Notes: a model not told the origin generated them from the sequence alone. A DNA stretch of 34,512 nt from Opitutales bacterium (GCA_020831525.1 JAFIGH010000054.1:1-34512), one strand, 5' to 3'. Positions 9,400-18,642 are shown, numbered from the stretch's first letter. Numbers and translations are program-made.

Positions 9400-11384
9400 C
9401 GGCTCCTTTCGGCACCGCCTCTGTCGGGTCCGAATACTTTCTCGATGAACGCGACGGTGACGAGGCGGTAGAGATCGGCGTTGCTCTTGCGGCGGAAACC
9501 GTGGCCCTCGTCGAGAGCGAGGAAATACCACGGTTCGATGCCGCTGGCGCGGATGCGCTCGACCATTTGCTCGGCCTCGGAAAGCGGGACTCGGGGATCG
9601 TTCGCACCCTGCGCGATGAGCATCGGCCGGTGGATTCGGTCGGCGTGGTTGAGCGGCGAAATGGACTCAAGGAAGGTACGCATCTCCGGATCGCGTTCGT
9701 CTCCGTATTCCACGCGCCGCAGGTCCCGGCGGTAGTCGGCCGTGTTTTCGAGGAATGTAACAAAATTGCTGATACCGACGGTGCTGATACCTCCGGCGAG
9801 GCGTTCGCCGTAGTGAATGTGGGAGGCATAAACCATATACCCTCCGTAGCTTCCTCCCATCGTGATGACGCGGTCGGCGTCGGGGTCTTCCTGTTCTCCG
9901 ATCCAGTCGAGGAGGGCGCCGATGTCGCGCACGCTGTCCTCGCGCAGGTAACCGTCGTCGAGGGAGACAAAGGTGCGTCCGTATCCCGTCGAGCCGCGGA
10001 CGTTCGGCGCGATGACGGCAGCGCCCATCTCGTTGGTGATGTATTGCCAGAGCGGAGAGAAACGCGGGCGGTACTGCGCCGCCGGCCCGCCGTGGATGAA
10101 AACAACGACGGGGTGCGGCCCTTCGGTTTCCGGACGGAACATCCATGCCGAGAGTTCGCGCGGCCGGCCATCCACTACGTCAAATGTGTTGAAGCGGATG
10201 AGTTCCGGAACGACAAAGCGTCCCGTGTCGAGTCCGCCGACCTCGGAGAACGTCCACTGCTCCAGTTCTCCGCTTTCCGTGTCGATCACGTAGGCATCGT
10301 TTGGCGAGCGCGGAGTCTCGAGCGCGAAAGCGATGCGGTTGCCGTCCGGATGCCAGCTGAGCCCGCTCACGATACCCACCGGTATGTCGGCGGGAGGACG
10401 GATCTTCATCGTCTTCGTATCGAGAAGGTAGAGACGCGATATGCCGTCTTCGTTGGCGGAAAAGGCAAGAATGTCACCGACGGGGGACAGGGCAATGGAT
10501 TCTATGTTCCAGTGAATGTGCTTGGTGAGGATTTGTTCGGCGCCGCTCTCAATATCGTGGTGGCGCAGGCGCATGAACTCGTCGTCGCGGTCTGAAACAA
10601 TGAAAAGGCTCTTCCCGTCGTGGGCCCACGCCGTGCGCCCGTAGGCGATTGTTTCGTTGATCTCCGGGGCGTCGTCGTCCACAGGCCGGATTTCTCCGCT
10701 TTCGGGATCGAGAAGGTGCAGGTAGGACTCCGTGGCGGAGAAGAACTGTGCGAGGAGGAGCCGGTTGTCGTCGGGTGAAAACTCCACGGGTATGAAGAAG
10801 CCGTCGGCTTCGTAGACGATGCGCCGGTTGTCCGGGTCCTCCGGGTCGACGAGATGAATGTCCCAGTCGCGGCCGGTGCGCTCTGTCGAGCTGTAGGCAA
10901 TGCGGCTCCCCGCGTTGTTCCATAGGGGAGCGGTGGCGCGGGACGCGTCGTCGCTCAGGAGCGTGGCCACGCCCGATTCCCGCCCAAAAAGGTAGAGCCG
11001 GTAGAGTTCGTCGCCGCCTCGGTCGCGGAGAAAGAGGAAGTCGCCCGGCGCGGAGTGGGGACGCACCCGCACCGACGTGATGTTTTCGGGAGAAAACGTG
11101 ATCTGATGGCGCGCCCCGCCCGCCATGCGGACTTCGTGTACCTGAGGCATCTCGCCGAATCGAGTGACAATAAGCAGCCCTTCGCCGTCCGGCCGCCAAT
11201 CGACCACGCCCGCCCCGCGCGTCTCCAAGTACGGACGGATGCGTTCCTCGTGGTGGGCCGGGATCTCCGGGATGCCTTCGAGGATAACGTTGCCCGCTTC
11301 GCGCCGTTCGGGCACACCCGCGACGGACGGAATGCACGGGTAGATGAGAGCGCCGAGAAGCAGTAGGGTGAGGATTCTTGCCAT
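9396..11384 (-). CDS. Exported S9 family prolyl-oligopeptidase-like peptidase
   Basis: The 662-residue protein has a hydrophobic signal peptide (ILTLLLLGALIYPCIPSVAG), a long WD/beta-propeller-type N-terminal domain with repeated LFxxDRDDE- and WHPDGNRIAF-like strands, and a C-terminal alpha/beta-hydrolase domain. The catalytic triad is visible as Ser512 in GGSYGGYM, Asp596 in ANDPRVPL and His628 in DEGHGF. VVFIHGGPAAQYRPRF supplies the oxyanion region. It probably cleaves short peptides outside the cytoplasm. It is a monocistronic-looking gene on the minus strand whose 3' end meets the cysteine desulfurase tail to tail. Its promoter must lie in the 495-bp gene-free stretch upstream. Confidence 0.92.
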   Translation of the reverse strand: MARILTLLLLGALIYPCIPSVAGVPERREAGNVILEGIPEIPAHHEERIRPYLETRGAGVVDWRPDGEGLLIVTRFGEMPQVHEVRMAGGARHQITFSPENITSVRVRPHSAPGDFLFLRDRGGDELYRLYLFGRESGVATLLSDDASRATAPLWNNAGSRIAYSSTERTGRDWDIHLVDPEDPDNRRIVYEADGFFIPVEFSPDDNRLLLAQFFSATESYLHLLDPESGEIRPVDDDAPEINETIAYGRTAWAHDGKSLFIVSDRDDEFMRLRHHDIESGAEQILTKHIHWNIESIALSPVGDILAFSANEDGISRLYLLDTKTMKIRPPADIPVGIVSGLSWHPDGNRIAFALETPRSPNDAYVIDTESGELEQWTFSEVGGLDTGRFVVPELIRFNTFDVVDGRPRELSAWMFRPETEGPHPVVVFIHGGPAAQYRPRFSPLWQYITNEMGAAVIAPNVRGSTGYGRTFVSLDDGYLREDSVRDIGALLDWIGEQEDPDADRVITMGGSYGGYMVYASHIHYGERLAGGISTVGISNFVTFLENTADYRRDLRRVEYGDERDPEMRTFLESISPLNHADRIHRPMLIAQGANDPRVPLSEAEQMVERIRASGIEPWYFLALDEGHGFRRKSNADLYRLVTVAFIEKVFGPDRGGAERSR

Positions 11385-11879
11385 GACGATGCAAGTGCAT
11401 GCTGTTTCCCGGGAGGGTCAACGACAGACGGCCCCGCCGCATCCTCCGTTGTCGCCCGCCCGCTTACCCCAATGGCGGAAAAGCCGGGTGCACGCGGGCA
11501 CCTACGGCCTCCCAACCGCGCACGCGCGCCGCGGTGTTCACCGAACGAGCCCGGCCACCGTAGCCGCCTGCCGTCCCGACCGGTCGGTCGAGAGTGCGCG
11601 AAGACCCGCAACCTTGCGATCCCTCGCCTGAACCGGCACCAAATTGCAGGGTCTTGATACATGCGCTAAAATTTTCCCGGAGAAATAAAAAATCATATTA
11701 ATTAAATCACAATTAAATTATTTGCGCACAAAATTCTGTCCCATAGTTATGAAATTCACTATATTTAAATCGCAGATATAATAGTTGCTCTAAAATTATC
11801 AGGAATAAATTATTTGCCTTTTGACGGAAGGGGGGCGTGGTGCCGGGATGGCCGGACTTTCGGGCGGGGAGCGCGCGGG
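11385..11879. other. 495-bp gene-free stretch
   Basis: This is the only gap longer than 300 bp. The part 11385-11650 is GC-rich; open frames there are continuations of frames shadowing the peptidase gene and have no signal of selection. I recognise no structured RNA in it on either strand. The part 11661-11820 is strikingly AT-rich and is listed separately. Both flanking genes are on the minus strand, so the stretch holds the end of the pilT transcript and the promoter of the S9 peptidase. Confidence 0.7.
11661..11820. other. AT-rich island with short direct repeats
   Basis: I count 41 G or C in these 160 bases (26%), against clearly GC-rich surroundings. It holds an 11-bp direct repeat AAATTATTTGC (11715-11725 and 11807-11817) and a repeated CTAAAATT (11666-11673 and 11790-11797), plus a TATAAT at 11777-11782. 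No DnaA-box series, coding frame or insertion-sequence end is visible. It could be a UP-element-rich promoter zone, a nucleoid-protein binding site or a remnant of foreign DNA. Confidence 0.6.
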
Positions 11880-12935
11880 TCAGTTGTCGAGGAGCTTTGC
11901 AAACGCGTCTTTGTCGGAGGCCTTGAGGTAGGCTTCTTCGGCGGTGATGTGGCCGGCGTCGTAGGCTTGGCGAATGGAGGTGTCCATGAGGCGCATGCCG
12001 CGGTCGGCGCCGTTTTCGATAATTCCGCGGATGGCGCTGATGCGTCCGGTGCGGATGGTGTTGGGCAGGGCTTCGTGGCGCAGAAGGATTTCGTGCACGG
12101 CGATGCGGCCCTTCGGCTGGCGTTTGCAGAGGAGTTGCGAGACGACGCAGGCGAGGCTGCCCGCGAGCATGACGCGGATCTGGTCCTGCTCCGCGGCGGG
12201 GAAGGCGTCAATGATGCGGTCGACAGTCTTCGGGGCGTTGTTGGTGTGGAGGGTGCCGAAGACGAGCATGCCCATGGAGGCGCAGTTGAGGGCGAGTTTG
12301 ATTGTCTCCAGTTCGCGCATTTCGCCGACGAGGACGATATCCGGGTCGGCGCGCATAGCCCCGCGCAGGGCATTGGCAAAGGACCCGGTGTGGGTGCCGA
12401 CCTCGCGATGGACGATGACGGAACGCTTGCGCGGGTGCACAAACTCGACGGGATCCTCGATGGTGATGATGTGTTTCTGGTAGTGCTCGTTGATGTAGTC
12501 GATCATCGCGGCGAGCGTCGTCGATTTGCCGCTGCCGGTGGGACCAGTGACGAGGACGAGTCCCCCCGTGTAGCCGCAAACGTCCTTCAAGACCCCCGGC
12601 AGTCCGAGCTTGTCGAAGGAAAGGATGTCGGCGGGGATTTGACGGAAGACGGCGCTTTGCCCCCAGAAGTTGTAGAGGTAGCTGCCGCGGAAGCGCGCAA
12701 GACCGGGGATTTCGTAGGCGAAGTCGAGGTCGCGTTTGCCGAGGTATTCGTCCCAGCGCTCTTCGGTGCAGATCTCGCGCAGGAGCGTGCGCATCGATTC
12801 TTCGGTGACGACGGTAGTGTCGAGGGCACGAATGGCACCGGAAGCGCGGATTTTCGGGGGTGCGCCGACGCTCAGGTGCAGGTCGGAGCCGTCGGCTTCG
12901 AGCATTGCGCGCAGGTAGGTGTCGATCTTTGCCAT
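11880..12935 (-). CDS. pilT: Type IV pilus retraction ATPase PilT
   Basis: This hexameric cytoplasmic ATPase depolymerises type IV pili and powers twitching. The 351-residue protein has the PilT N-terminal ASDLHL-type motif (here GSDLHLSVG, 16-24), Walker A GPTGSGKS at 131-138, the Asp box IITIEDPVEFVH near 156-167, Walker B DPDIVLVGEMRE near 197-208 and the His box GTLHTNNA at 227-234. An AIRNLIRE-like stretch (AIRGIIENG) lies near the C-terminus. Length is normal. It follows a second PilT-like ATPase gene after only 9 nt, so both are in one operon read on the minus strand. No other pilus structural gene is in this operon. Confidence 0.93.
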   Translation of the reverse strand: MAKIDTYLRAMLEADGSDLHLSVGAPPKIRASGAIRALDTTVVTEESMRTLLREICTEERWDEYLGKRDLDFAYEIPGLARFRGSYLYNFWGQSAVFRQIPADILSFDKLGLPGVLKDVCGYTGGLVLVTGPTGSGKSTTLAAMIDYINEHYQKHIITIEDPVEFVHPRKRSVIVHREVGTHTGSFANALRGAMRADPDIVLVGEMRELETIKLALNCASMGMLVFGTLHTNNAPKTVDRIIDAFPAAEQDQIRVMLAGSLACVVSQLLCKRQPKGRIAVHEILLRHEALPNTIRTGRISAIRGIIENGADRGMRLMDTSIRQAYDAGHITAEEAYLKASDKDAFAKLLDN

Positions 12936-12944
12936 GTGGTGTGT

Positions 12945-14492
12945 CTACCAGTTGATGAGCCGCCGGGCCTTGCCGACGGATTCGGAGTCGTCCGCTTCGG
13001 ACGTGGATTCGTCGTGCCCGCCGTGCAAGCGGATTTCACTGCGGGCGGATTCGCTCTTGAGATTGGCGAGCGCGACTTCGTCGAGGAGGCGCCCTTCGCG
13101 CCAGAGTTCCATGACGGAGCTGTCCATCGTGACCATGCCCTCGGCCTTGCCGGTTTCAATGATGTTGGAAAGCCCCTGTGTCTTGCCTTCCCGAATGAGC
13201 GCGGAGACCGCAAGATTGCGCAGAAGCACTTCGGTGGCGAGGACCATCCCGCCCGCCTTGGCCGGGAGAAGGCGCTGGCAGACAATCCCGCGCAGACTCT
13301 CTGCCACCATGGCGCGGATCTGACCTTGCTGAGCCGGGGGAAAGACATCGAGAAGACGGTTCAACGTCGTGGCGGCGTCGCTTGTGTGCATTGTGCCGAT
13401 GACAAGGTGGCCCGTCTCGGAAGCGCTGATCGCCATCTCAATGGTTTCGAGGTCCCGCATCTCGCCGATGACGATAATGTCCGGATCCTGCCGGAGGGCG
13501 CCTTTGAGCGCGTTGTGGAAGCTCTGCGTATGGGAGCCGACAGCGCGCTGGGTGATGATACACCGTTCCGACCGGTGGACGAACTCAATGGGATCCTCGA
13601 CGGAGATAAGGTGGTCGTCACGGGTTTGGTTGAGTTGCTGGACAAGGGCGGCAAGGGTGGTTGTCTTGCCGGAGCCGACCGGTCCTGTGACAAGGATAAG
13701 GCCGTTGTGGTAGGCGAGGAGCCGGTCGACGGTTTTGGCGTTGCGGAAGCCGAGTTCGCTCAGGGGTTGGATACTGCAGTTCACCGTCCGGTAGGTGCCG
13801 GCGTATCCGTCGCGGTGCCGCATGAGGTTGGCGCGGTAACGTTCGCCGGTGGAGAGAGGGAGTGCGAAATCGATGTCGTGGCGGTTCCGGAAATTGTCCC
13901 ATTCCGCAGGCGGCAGGAGAACCCGGTTGAGTCCCTCGGCCACACCCGCGGTGATTGGCCCCGGGTGCAGGTAGTGGGTTTTTCGGTCGCGCCGCACAAA
14001 CGGGCGCGCACCCGCGCTCACGTGCAGGTCGCTTGCCCGGCTGGCCGAGGCGTAGCGCAGCAGACCGATCATCGCCGCGAGGAGGACGTCGTCCGGTGCG
14101 CCTTCGAGGGCCGGAAAGTCGGGGAGGTCCGGCTCGACACCGTCCGCGGGGAGCGGCGATTCGGCGCAGCCGCCGGATGCAGAGGGCGCTGCCGCCGCAG
14201 TCGTGGAGGAATTTGGTGGAAGCAGCGCAGCTGTTTTGCTTTCGTCCGCCGTGGTGGCGGGACCGGCGGGAGGTTCGGTGCCGCTCGAGGCGGCATCGCA
14301 GGCGCTGTCCAACAGACTTTGAAGAAGCTCTGTGTCCGAAGTGATATTCAGGTCGAGAATCCGTTCCCCGTAGGCCACCGCATCGTCATCCGTGCCCGCA
14401 CCTTCGACAAGTTTATCAATGTCGGAAGGCACGAGCAGAGCGTGTTCGCGGCAGAGGCAGAGGTGGAGAAACCAGCGGGTAGTCAGATCCAT
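12945..14492 (-). CDS. PilT/PilU-like ATPase with N-terminal extension
   Basis: The 515-residue protein ends in a full PilT-type ATPase: ASDLHVSAG at 153-161, Walker A GPVGSGKT at 270-277, LISVEDPIEFVH, DPDIIVIGEMRD, GTMHTSDAA and a C-terminal SNIIETGK stretch. Before it lies an extension of about 138 residues: a helical first part with Cys-rich FLHLCLCREH, then a Ser/Ala/Pro-rich linker (about 66-130). A hydrophilic acidic tail of about 40 residues follows the ATPase. Sequence and pairing with pilT suggest a PilU-like accessory retraction motor; the extension may bind a regulator. The ATG at 14492 has no clear ribosome site. It lies divergent from the uracil-DNA glycosylase gene. Confidence 0.88.
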   Translation of the reverse strand: MDLTTRWFLHLCLCREHALLVPSDIDKLVEGAGTDDDAVAYGERILDLNITSDTELLQSLLDSACDAASSGTEPPAGPATTADESKTAALLPPNSSTTAAAAPSASGGCAESPLPADGVEPDLPDFPALEGAPDDVLLAAMIGLLRYASASRASDLHVSAGARPFVRRDRKTHYLHPGPITAGVAEGLNRVLLPPAEWDNFRNRHDIDFALPLSTGERYRANLMRHRDGYAGTYRTVNCSIQPLSELGFRNAKTVDRLLAYHNGLILVTGPVGSGKTTTLAALVQQLNQTRDDHLISVEDPIEFVHRSERCIITQRAVGSHTQSFHNALKGALRQDPDIIVIGEMRDLETIEMAISASETGHLVIGTMHTSDAATTLNRLLDVFPPAQQGQIRAMVAESLRGIVCQRLLPAKAGGMVLATEVLLRNLAVSALIREGKTQGLSNIIETGKAEGMVTMDSSVMELWREGRLLDEVALANLKSESARSEIRLHGGHDESTSEADDSESVGKARRLINW

Positions 14493-14625
14493 ATAGGGTA
14501 TTCAATTCAATGCAGAGGGGAGGGGGCAAGAAAAAAGGCCTTCTAATCGCCTTAAAATTAGTACTTATAGCGCCTAGCTAGAGCAACGTACCGAACGAAC
14601 ACCTAACGCGCTGGAGGTAGTGAAT

Positions 14626-14632
14626 AAAGGTG
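14626..14632 (+). promoter_or_regulatory. Ribosome binding site of the UDG-family gene
   Basis: AAAGGTG sits 7 nt before the ATG at 14640, a good Shine-Dalgarno match in a window where many starts lack one. It fixes the start of the long, otherwise unconserved N-terminus of the glycosylase-family protein. Confidence 0.6.
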
Positions 14633-14639
14633 TTATCGA

Positions 14640-15740
14640 ATGCCTGAAGTTCTGCAGACGACCGCCGCCAGTCTCCAAAGGCGGATTTTGAAGCCGGTTC
14701 CGGATGAATCCCGGTCCCCGCCGGGTGTTGCGGTTTTCGGGTGGACGGGCCGGGAAGCTGTGCCATCGTCGGACGGTATGCGAGAGGAATTGCAGGCCGT
14801 GGTCGAAGAGCTGAAGGCGATGCGCGATGCGGGTGTCTCCCATGTGTATCTGGCGGACGGGACGCTCGGGGATCTGCGCGCGGCCTTCGCGGCGGAGGCT
14901 TCGGCAGGGCGGACGCCAGTGGCCGCCTCCGGGCCGTCGCCTGCCGAAGTCGCGCGCGGCGGAGAGAAGGCGGTATCCTTCGGCGGAGCGCACGAGATGG
15001 TCCTGCCGATGGGTGAGGGGCGCACGCGGGAGCCGCGCAAAGCGGCGCCGAAGCCCGCTCGGCCGGGGCCGAGCGCGCCGATTCCACCGCCGCCGTCGGT
15101 GGAGTTGCCGGATGGAGCCGCGGCGGAGCGGTTGGCGTGGCTGCGCAAGCGGGTGCTGGATTGTCCGGTATGCAACGCGCATGTGAAGCCCGGCAAGAAG
15201 GTGGTTTTTGGTGTGGGTTCGGCGGAGGCGGATATCTTTTTCTGCGGGGAAGCACCGGGGGCGGACGAGGAAGAGCAGGGCGAGCCATTTGTCGGGCCGG
15301 CGGGACAATTGCTCACGAAGATCATCGGCGCGATGGATTTGTCGCGTGGTGACGTCTACATCGGCAACATCATGAACTGGCGGCCGGAAATGCCGACCTC
15401 CGTGGGCAACCGTCCGCCCACGGCGGAGGAAATGGCTTTTTGTCTGCCTTACCTGCGGGCCCAAGTGGAAGTTGTCGCTCCTAAGGTCATCGTGGCTCTC
15501 GGTAAGACGGCGGTGGACGGACTGCTCGGGCCCGACCCGAAGCGCAAGATGGGGCAGGTGCGCGGCCAATGGCACGAGTTCTCGGGAATTCCGCTTTTGC
15601 CTACCTTCCATCCCAGCTACCTCCTTCGCAATGACACCCTGCGCACAAAGCGCATGGTGTGGGAGGACATGATGCAGGTGATGGAGCGTGTGGGGATGCC
15701 CGTGAGTGAGCGGCAACGCCGTTACTTTCTCACGCGCTGA
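14640..15740 (+). CDS. Family 4-like uracil-DNA glycosylase with long N-terminus
   Basis: The 366-residue protein has its glycosylase domain after about residue 160. Visible are CPVC (Cys175, Cys178), VFGVGS, the active-site motif GEAPGADEEEQGEPFVG near 203-219, NRPPTAEEMAFC, VALGKTAVDGLLG and HPSYLLR near 324. Family 4 enzymes use four cysteines for a 4Fe-4S cluster; here the third position, normally NIVKCRPP, reads NIMNWRPEM, while the first two and the last Cys remain. Variants with NxxxWRP are known among UDG-like proteins, so cluster loss or an altered cluster is possible. The first 160 residues are a low-complexity Pro/Ala-rich region. The gene lies between pilus ATPase genes on the opposite strand, with no functional link visible. 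Confidence 0.88.
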   Translation: MPEVLQTTAASLQRRILKPVPDESRSPPGVAVFGWTGREAVPSSDGMREELQAVVEELKAMRDAGVSHVYLADGTLGDLRAAFAAEASAGRTPVAASGPSPAEVARGGEKAVSFGGAHEMVLPMGEGRTREPRKAAPKPARPGPSAPIPPPPSVELPDGAAAERLAWLRKRVLDCPVCNAHVKPGKKVVFGVGSAEADIFFCGEAPGADEEEQGEPFVGPAGQLLTKIIGAMDLSRGDVYIGNIMNWRPEMPTSVGNRPPTAEEMAFCLPYLRAQVEVVAPKVIVALGKTAVDGLLGPDPKRKMGQVRGQWHEFSGIPLLPTFHPSYLLRNDTLRTKRMVWEDMMQVMERVGMPVSERQRRYFLTR

Positions 15741-15765
15741 AACCTCGCGGCAAGGGTGGGTCCGC

Positions 15766-18009
15766 TTATTCGGCGGCAGCGGGCGTAGCTTGCTGGACCT
15801 TCATTTCGTGTTCGTGTTTTTTCGCGACGAAGAGGTCTGTGGGCACGGTGCCGAGCGCTTCCATAACCGTGGACACGCCTTCCTTCACCTTGAGCATGCT
15901 GTCCTGGTGGAGCGTTTTCATGCCGGTTTCCATGGCGACGCGCTTGATCGCGGCGGAGTCGCCGCCGGCGTTGATGATTTTGGTCAATTCGTCGTTGTTG
16001 CGCATGAGTTCGTGAATGCCGACGCGGCCTTTCATACCGTTGTCGCCGCATTTCGGGCAGCCGTATTCGCTCGCCCGCGGGACTTCGCCGAGCCAGCCGT
16101 CGAGGGCGCGCTGCACGATCTCGGCTTCATTGCCCTCCGGCGTGTAGTGGGTACAGCAACTTTTGCACACGCGGCGCATGAGCCGCTGGGCGCAGACGAC
16201 GAGCAGCGATGCGGAGATCATGAACGGTTCGATACCCATATCCGAAAAACGGGCGATGGACGAAGGGGCGTCGTTGGTGTGGAGAGTGGAGAGAAGGAGG
16301 TGACCGGTGAGCGCTGCTTCAACGGCGATCTCGGCGGTTTCCTGGTCGCGGATCTCACCGACGAGGATGACGTCGGGGTCCATCCGGAGGTAGGCGCGCA
16401 GAGCCCGTGCGAAGGTTAGGCCGATCTGCCGGTGCATCTGCATCTGGTTGATGCCCGGCACGGTGTACTCGATCGGATCTTCGGCGGTCTGGATGTTGAT
16501 GTCGGGAGCGGCGATCTCCCGCAGCGCGGAGAACAGGGTCATCGATTTACCGGAACCGGTCGGTCCGCAGTGGAGGATCATGCCGTAGGGCTGCACGATG
16601 CACTCGCGGTAGCGCTTCAGGTTTTCCTCGGAAAAACCAAGTGCGGTGATGGGCAGCGCCGACTTTGTCTTGTCGAGGATACGCATGACCACCTTTTCGC
16701 CGAAGTTCATTGGTCCGGTCGCAATACGCAGGTCGATGTCGATGTTCTTTTTTGTGAAGCGCTTGAAGATAATACGCCCGTCCTGGGGCAGTCGCTTTTC
16801 GGCGATGTCGAGGTCGGCCATGACTTTGAGGCGGGCGACAAGTGCGCCTGTCACTTTGCTCGGAAGATGCAGCTTTTCCGCGCATACGCCGTCCACGCGG
16901 TAGCGCACGACGAGTTCCTTCTCCTGGGGCTCAATGTGGATGTCGGAGGCACCGGAGATGTAGGCGTCTTCAATGATGCGGTTCGCCAACTGGATGATGG
17001 GCGCGGAGTCCTCGTCGGAGAAATCCTCGTCTTCGGAGCCATCCTTGGCTTCGGCGTATTCCACGCCGATGACATCGGCGATCTCGGCCATTTCCCCGCT
17101 GTCGATCGTCGGTCCCTCGTCCTCCGAGGCACCGGCACCGACGTGTTTTTTCAGCAGCGTATCGATGACGGAATGCGGTGCGACGGCGATTTCCTCGACC
17201 TTGAGATCGGTCGTAGTCTGGAACGCTTCCCGGTTCGGAAAATCGAGCGGGTTGGTCATCAGCGCGGCCACGGAGGTCGGCGACAGCCGTTTGTACGGAA
17301 GTATGTGGGTGCGGCGGATGATTGCCTCGCCGACGGCGGAGATGAGGTTTTCGTCAACTTCTAGATCCTCTTCGCCGAGGACGAGGCGGTTCTCTGTGAA
17401 GCGCGCGATAAACTTTGCTGTTTCGCGGTCGTCCGGGCGGTAACCGGGGTCGAGGGCGCGCTGCAGGAGGGGGGCCGAGTATTCCGCCACTTCCTCGAGA
17501 AAGGCGAGATCGGACTCCGTGAAGGCGTCCTCGTCGGCGAACGGCTCTTTGTTCAGCACTTGGATGGCACCGATGACCCGCGTCGATGTCTTGAGCGGAA
17601 CGGTGAGCATAGAACTGATCTCAAAACCTGTCTGCTGGGGCATGGAGTGCATGTTGCCGCCGTCCTCCTCGAAAAAGTAGAAGGCGGGTCGTCCGGTCGA
17701 GATAACCGAACCGACCACTCCCGTGTCTTTCGGCAGTCTTAATTTCAGAAGTTGCTCACGCTTCTGTACAAACTCGGACTCGCGCTCCGGGAAGTCCTCC
17801 CAGAGGGTGGGGGAGTAGTAGACATACTCGAAGGAAATCTGGTCGTCCTCCAGAAGGTAGAGCGTCATTGATTGCGCCTCGAGGGCCTCGACGACTCTGT
17901 TTGAGGTCAGCTCAATGACCGATTCCACATCCTCCCGGGTCGGTTGGGGCTTGGATATGACTTTGAGAAGGAGTGTGCGCCGGAGCGCACTGGACATGTT
18001 CTGATTCAT
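15766..18009 (-). CDS. GAF-domain PilB/GspE-type ATPase
   Basis: The 747-residue protein begins with a GAF-like domain (about residues 20-190: [67 protein letters not shown]). A linker with acidic stretches leads to a GspE/PilB motor. ASDIHIEP, the Arg-rich DGRI region, Walker A GPTGSGKS near 482, [19 protein letters not shown] near 542 and [10 protein letters not shown] are all present. A zinc-type set CKSCC...CPKC lies near 613-650. It would power pilus assembly or type II secretion, with the GAF domain sensing a small ligand. The start at 18009 is chosen because AGGAAA precedes it by 3 nt; the frame is open a further 9 codons. No pilM/N/O/P/Q or secretion genes are adjacent. Confidence 0.92.
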   Translation of the reverse strand: MNQNMSSALRRTLLLKVISKPQPTREDVESVIELTSNRVVEALEAQSMTLYLLEDDQISFEYVYYSPTLWEDFPERESEFVQKREQLLKLRLPKDTGVVGSVISTGRPAFYFFEEDGGNMHSMPQQTGFEISSMLTVPLKTSTRVIGAIQVLNKEPFADEDAFTESDLAFLEEVAEYSAPLLQRALDPGYRPDDRETAKFIARFTENRLVLGEEDLEVDENLISAVGEAIIRRTHILPYKRLSPTSVAALMTNPLDFPNREAFQTTTDLKVEEIAVAPHSVIDTLLKKHVGAGASEDEGPTIDSGEMAEIADVIGVEYAEAKDGSEDEDFSDEDSAPIIQLANRIIEDAYISGASDIHIEPQEKELVVRYRVDGVCAEKLHLPSKVTGALVARLKVMADLDIAEKRLPQDGRIIFKRFTKKNIDIDLRIATGPMNFGEKVVMRILDKTKSALPITALGFSEENLKRYRECIVQPYGMILHCGPTGSGKSMTLFSALREIAAPDINIQTAEDPIEYTVPGINQMQMHRQIGLTFARALRAYLRMDPDVILVGEIRDQETAEIAVEAALTGHLLLSTLHTNDAPSSIARFSDMGIEPFMISASLLVVCAQRLMRRVCKSCCTHYTPEGNEAEIVQRALDGWLGEVPRASEYGCPKCGDNGMKGRVGIHELMRNNDELTKIINAGGDSAAIKRVAMETGMKTLHQDSMLKVKEGVSTVMEALGTVPTDLFVAKKHEHEMKVQQATPAAAE

Positions 18010-18012
18010 CAC

Positions 18013-18018
18013 TTTCCT
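18013..18018 (-). promoter_or_regulatory. Ribosome binding site deciding the GAF-PilB start
   Basis: On the minus strand AGGAAA is followed by GTG and then the ATG at 18009. This favours the start MNQNMSS over the upstream in-frame ATG at 18036. Confidence 0.6.
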
Positions 18019-18112
18019 GGATGGCTGCTGCCGCATCGGAGGGCTCGCCGCCGGGCGGAGATTGAAATGACGGTGGATACGGTTTTTGCATTTGGTGTAA
18101 AGGCCTACTGAA

Positions 18113-18124
18113 GTTTTGCAAAAC
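18113..18124. promoter_or_regulatory. 12-bp palindrome between divergent genes
   Basis: GTTTTGCAAAAC is a perfect palindrome in the 122-bp region between the GAF-PilB start (minus) and the YraN start (plus). Its symmetry and place fit an operator or a fold-back around a divergent promoter; no regulator is known. Confidence 0.3.
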
Positions 18125-18131
18125 CCTAAAC

Positions 18132-18620
18132 ATGCCGCAGGATTGGACGAAGAGCGGTTTTACAATGATCGGACATTTACAAAGCCTTTTCTCCCGCATT
18201 CGCCGCCGCGTGTCCGGCGGCGGAAGCAAGCCCGCCGGCGCCCGCACCGAGGCGCAGAGGCTCGGTGACGAAGGTGAGTCCCGCGCACTCGAAGCGCTGC
18301 GGAACCGGGGGCTGCGGCTGCTCGCGCGCAATTGGCGGGCGGACCGCGGCGAGTTGGACCTGATCATGCGCGAGGGCGGCATCGTGGTCTTTGTCGAAGT
18401 GCGCACGCACCACGGCTCACCCGTAAAGGCTTATGCCTCCGTGGGCCGGAAGAAACGGCGCGTTTTGCGGCGCACGGCCAAGGCCTACCTGCGGCAACTG
18501 CGTGACCGGCCCCGCACGGTCCGCTTTGACATCGTCGCGGTGGACCTCGATACGCCGGGCAGGGACGGCGTGCATCACTTCCGCGAGATACCGCTCTTCG
18601 GGAAGCATTTCGTCCCCTGA
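18132..18620 (+). CDS. YraN family (UPF0102) nuclease-like protein
   Basis: The 162-residue protein has the UPF0102 pattern: [26 protein letters not shown], then GELDLIM and VVFVEVR, the acidic and basic residues of a restriction-endonuclease-like fold. Its role is not firmly established; relatives are linked to DNA processing. Family members are about 120 residues, so the first 35 residues (basic, Gly-rich) are an extension. The start may be the ATG at 18132 or the ATG at 18165 ([11 protein letters not shown]); neither has a clear ribosome site. It is divergent from the GAF-PilB gene and convergent with a small membrane-protein gene 22 bp downstream. Confidence 0.88.
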   Translation: MPQDWTKSGFTMIGHLQSLFSRIRRRVSGGGSKPAGARTEAQRLGDEGESRALEALRNRGLRLLARNWRADRGELDLIMREGGIVVFVEVRTHHGSPVKAYASVGRKKRRVLRRTAKAYLRQLRDRPRTVRFDIVAVDLDTPGRDGVHHFREIPLFGKHFVP

Positions 18621-18642
18621 GCGGTCCCCCGCTTGGAAGCGC

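Noticed and set aside
11401-11650. A possible structured RNA (RNase P, tmRNA, SRP or riboswitch) in the GC-rich part of the gene-free stretch
   Set aside because: I looked on both strands for the conserved core sequences of these RNAs and found none.
11777-11782. TATAAT as a plus-strand promoter
   Set aside because: No -35 match at the right spacing, no plus-strand gene follows, and TATAAT is expected by chance in DNA this AT-rich.
11814-14546. A 910-codon open frame on the plus strand across both PilT-type genes
   Set aside because: It is the antisense of two genes with complete ATPase motifs. Long open mirror frames are normal in GC-rich DNA, and its composition (Gly, Val, Asp, Ala) shows no domain.
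16432-17364. A 310-codon plus-strand frame opposite the GAF-PilB gene
   Set aside because: It is antisense to a gene with clear GAF and Walker motifs; His/Asp/Gly-rich low-information sequence.
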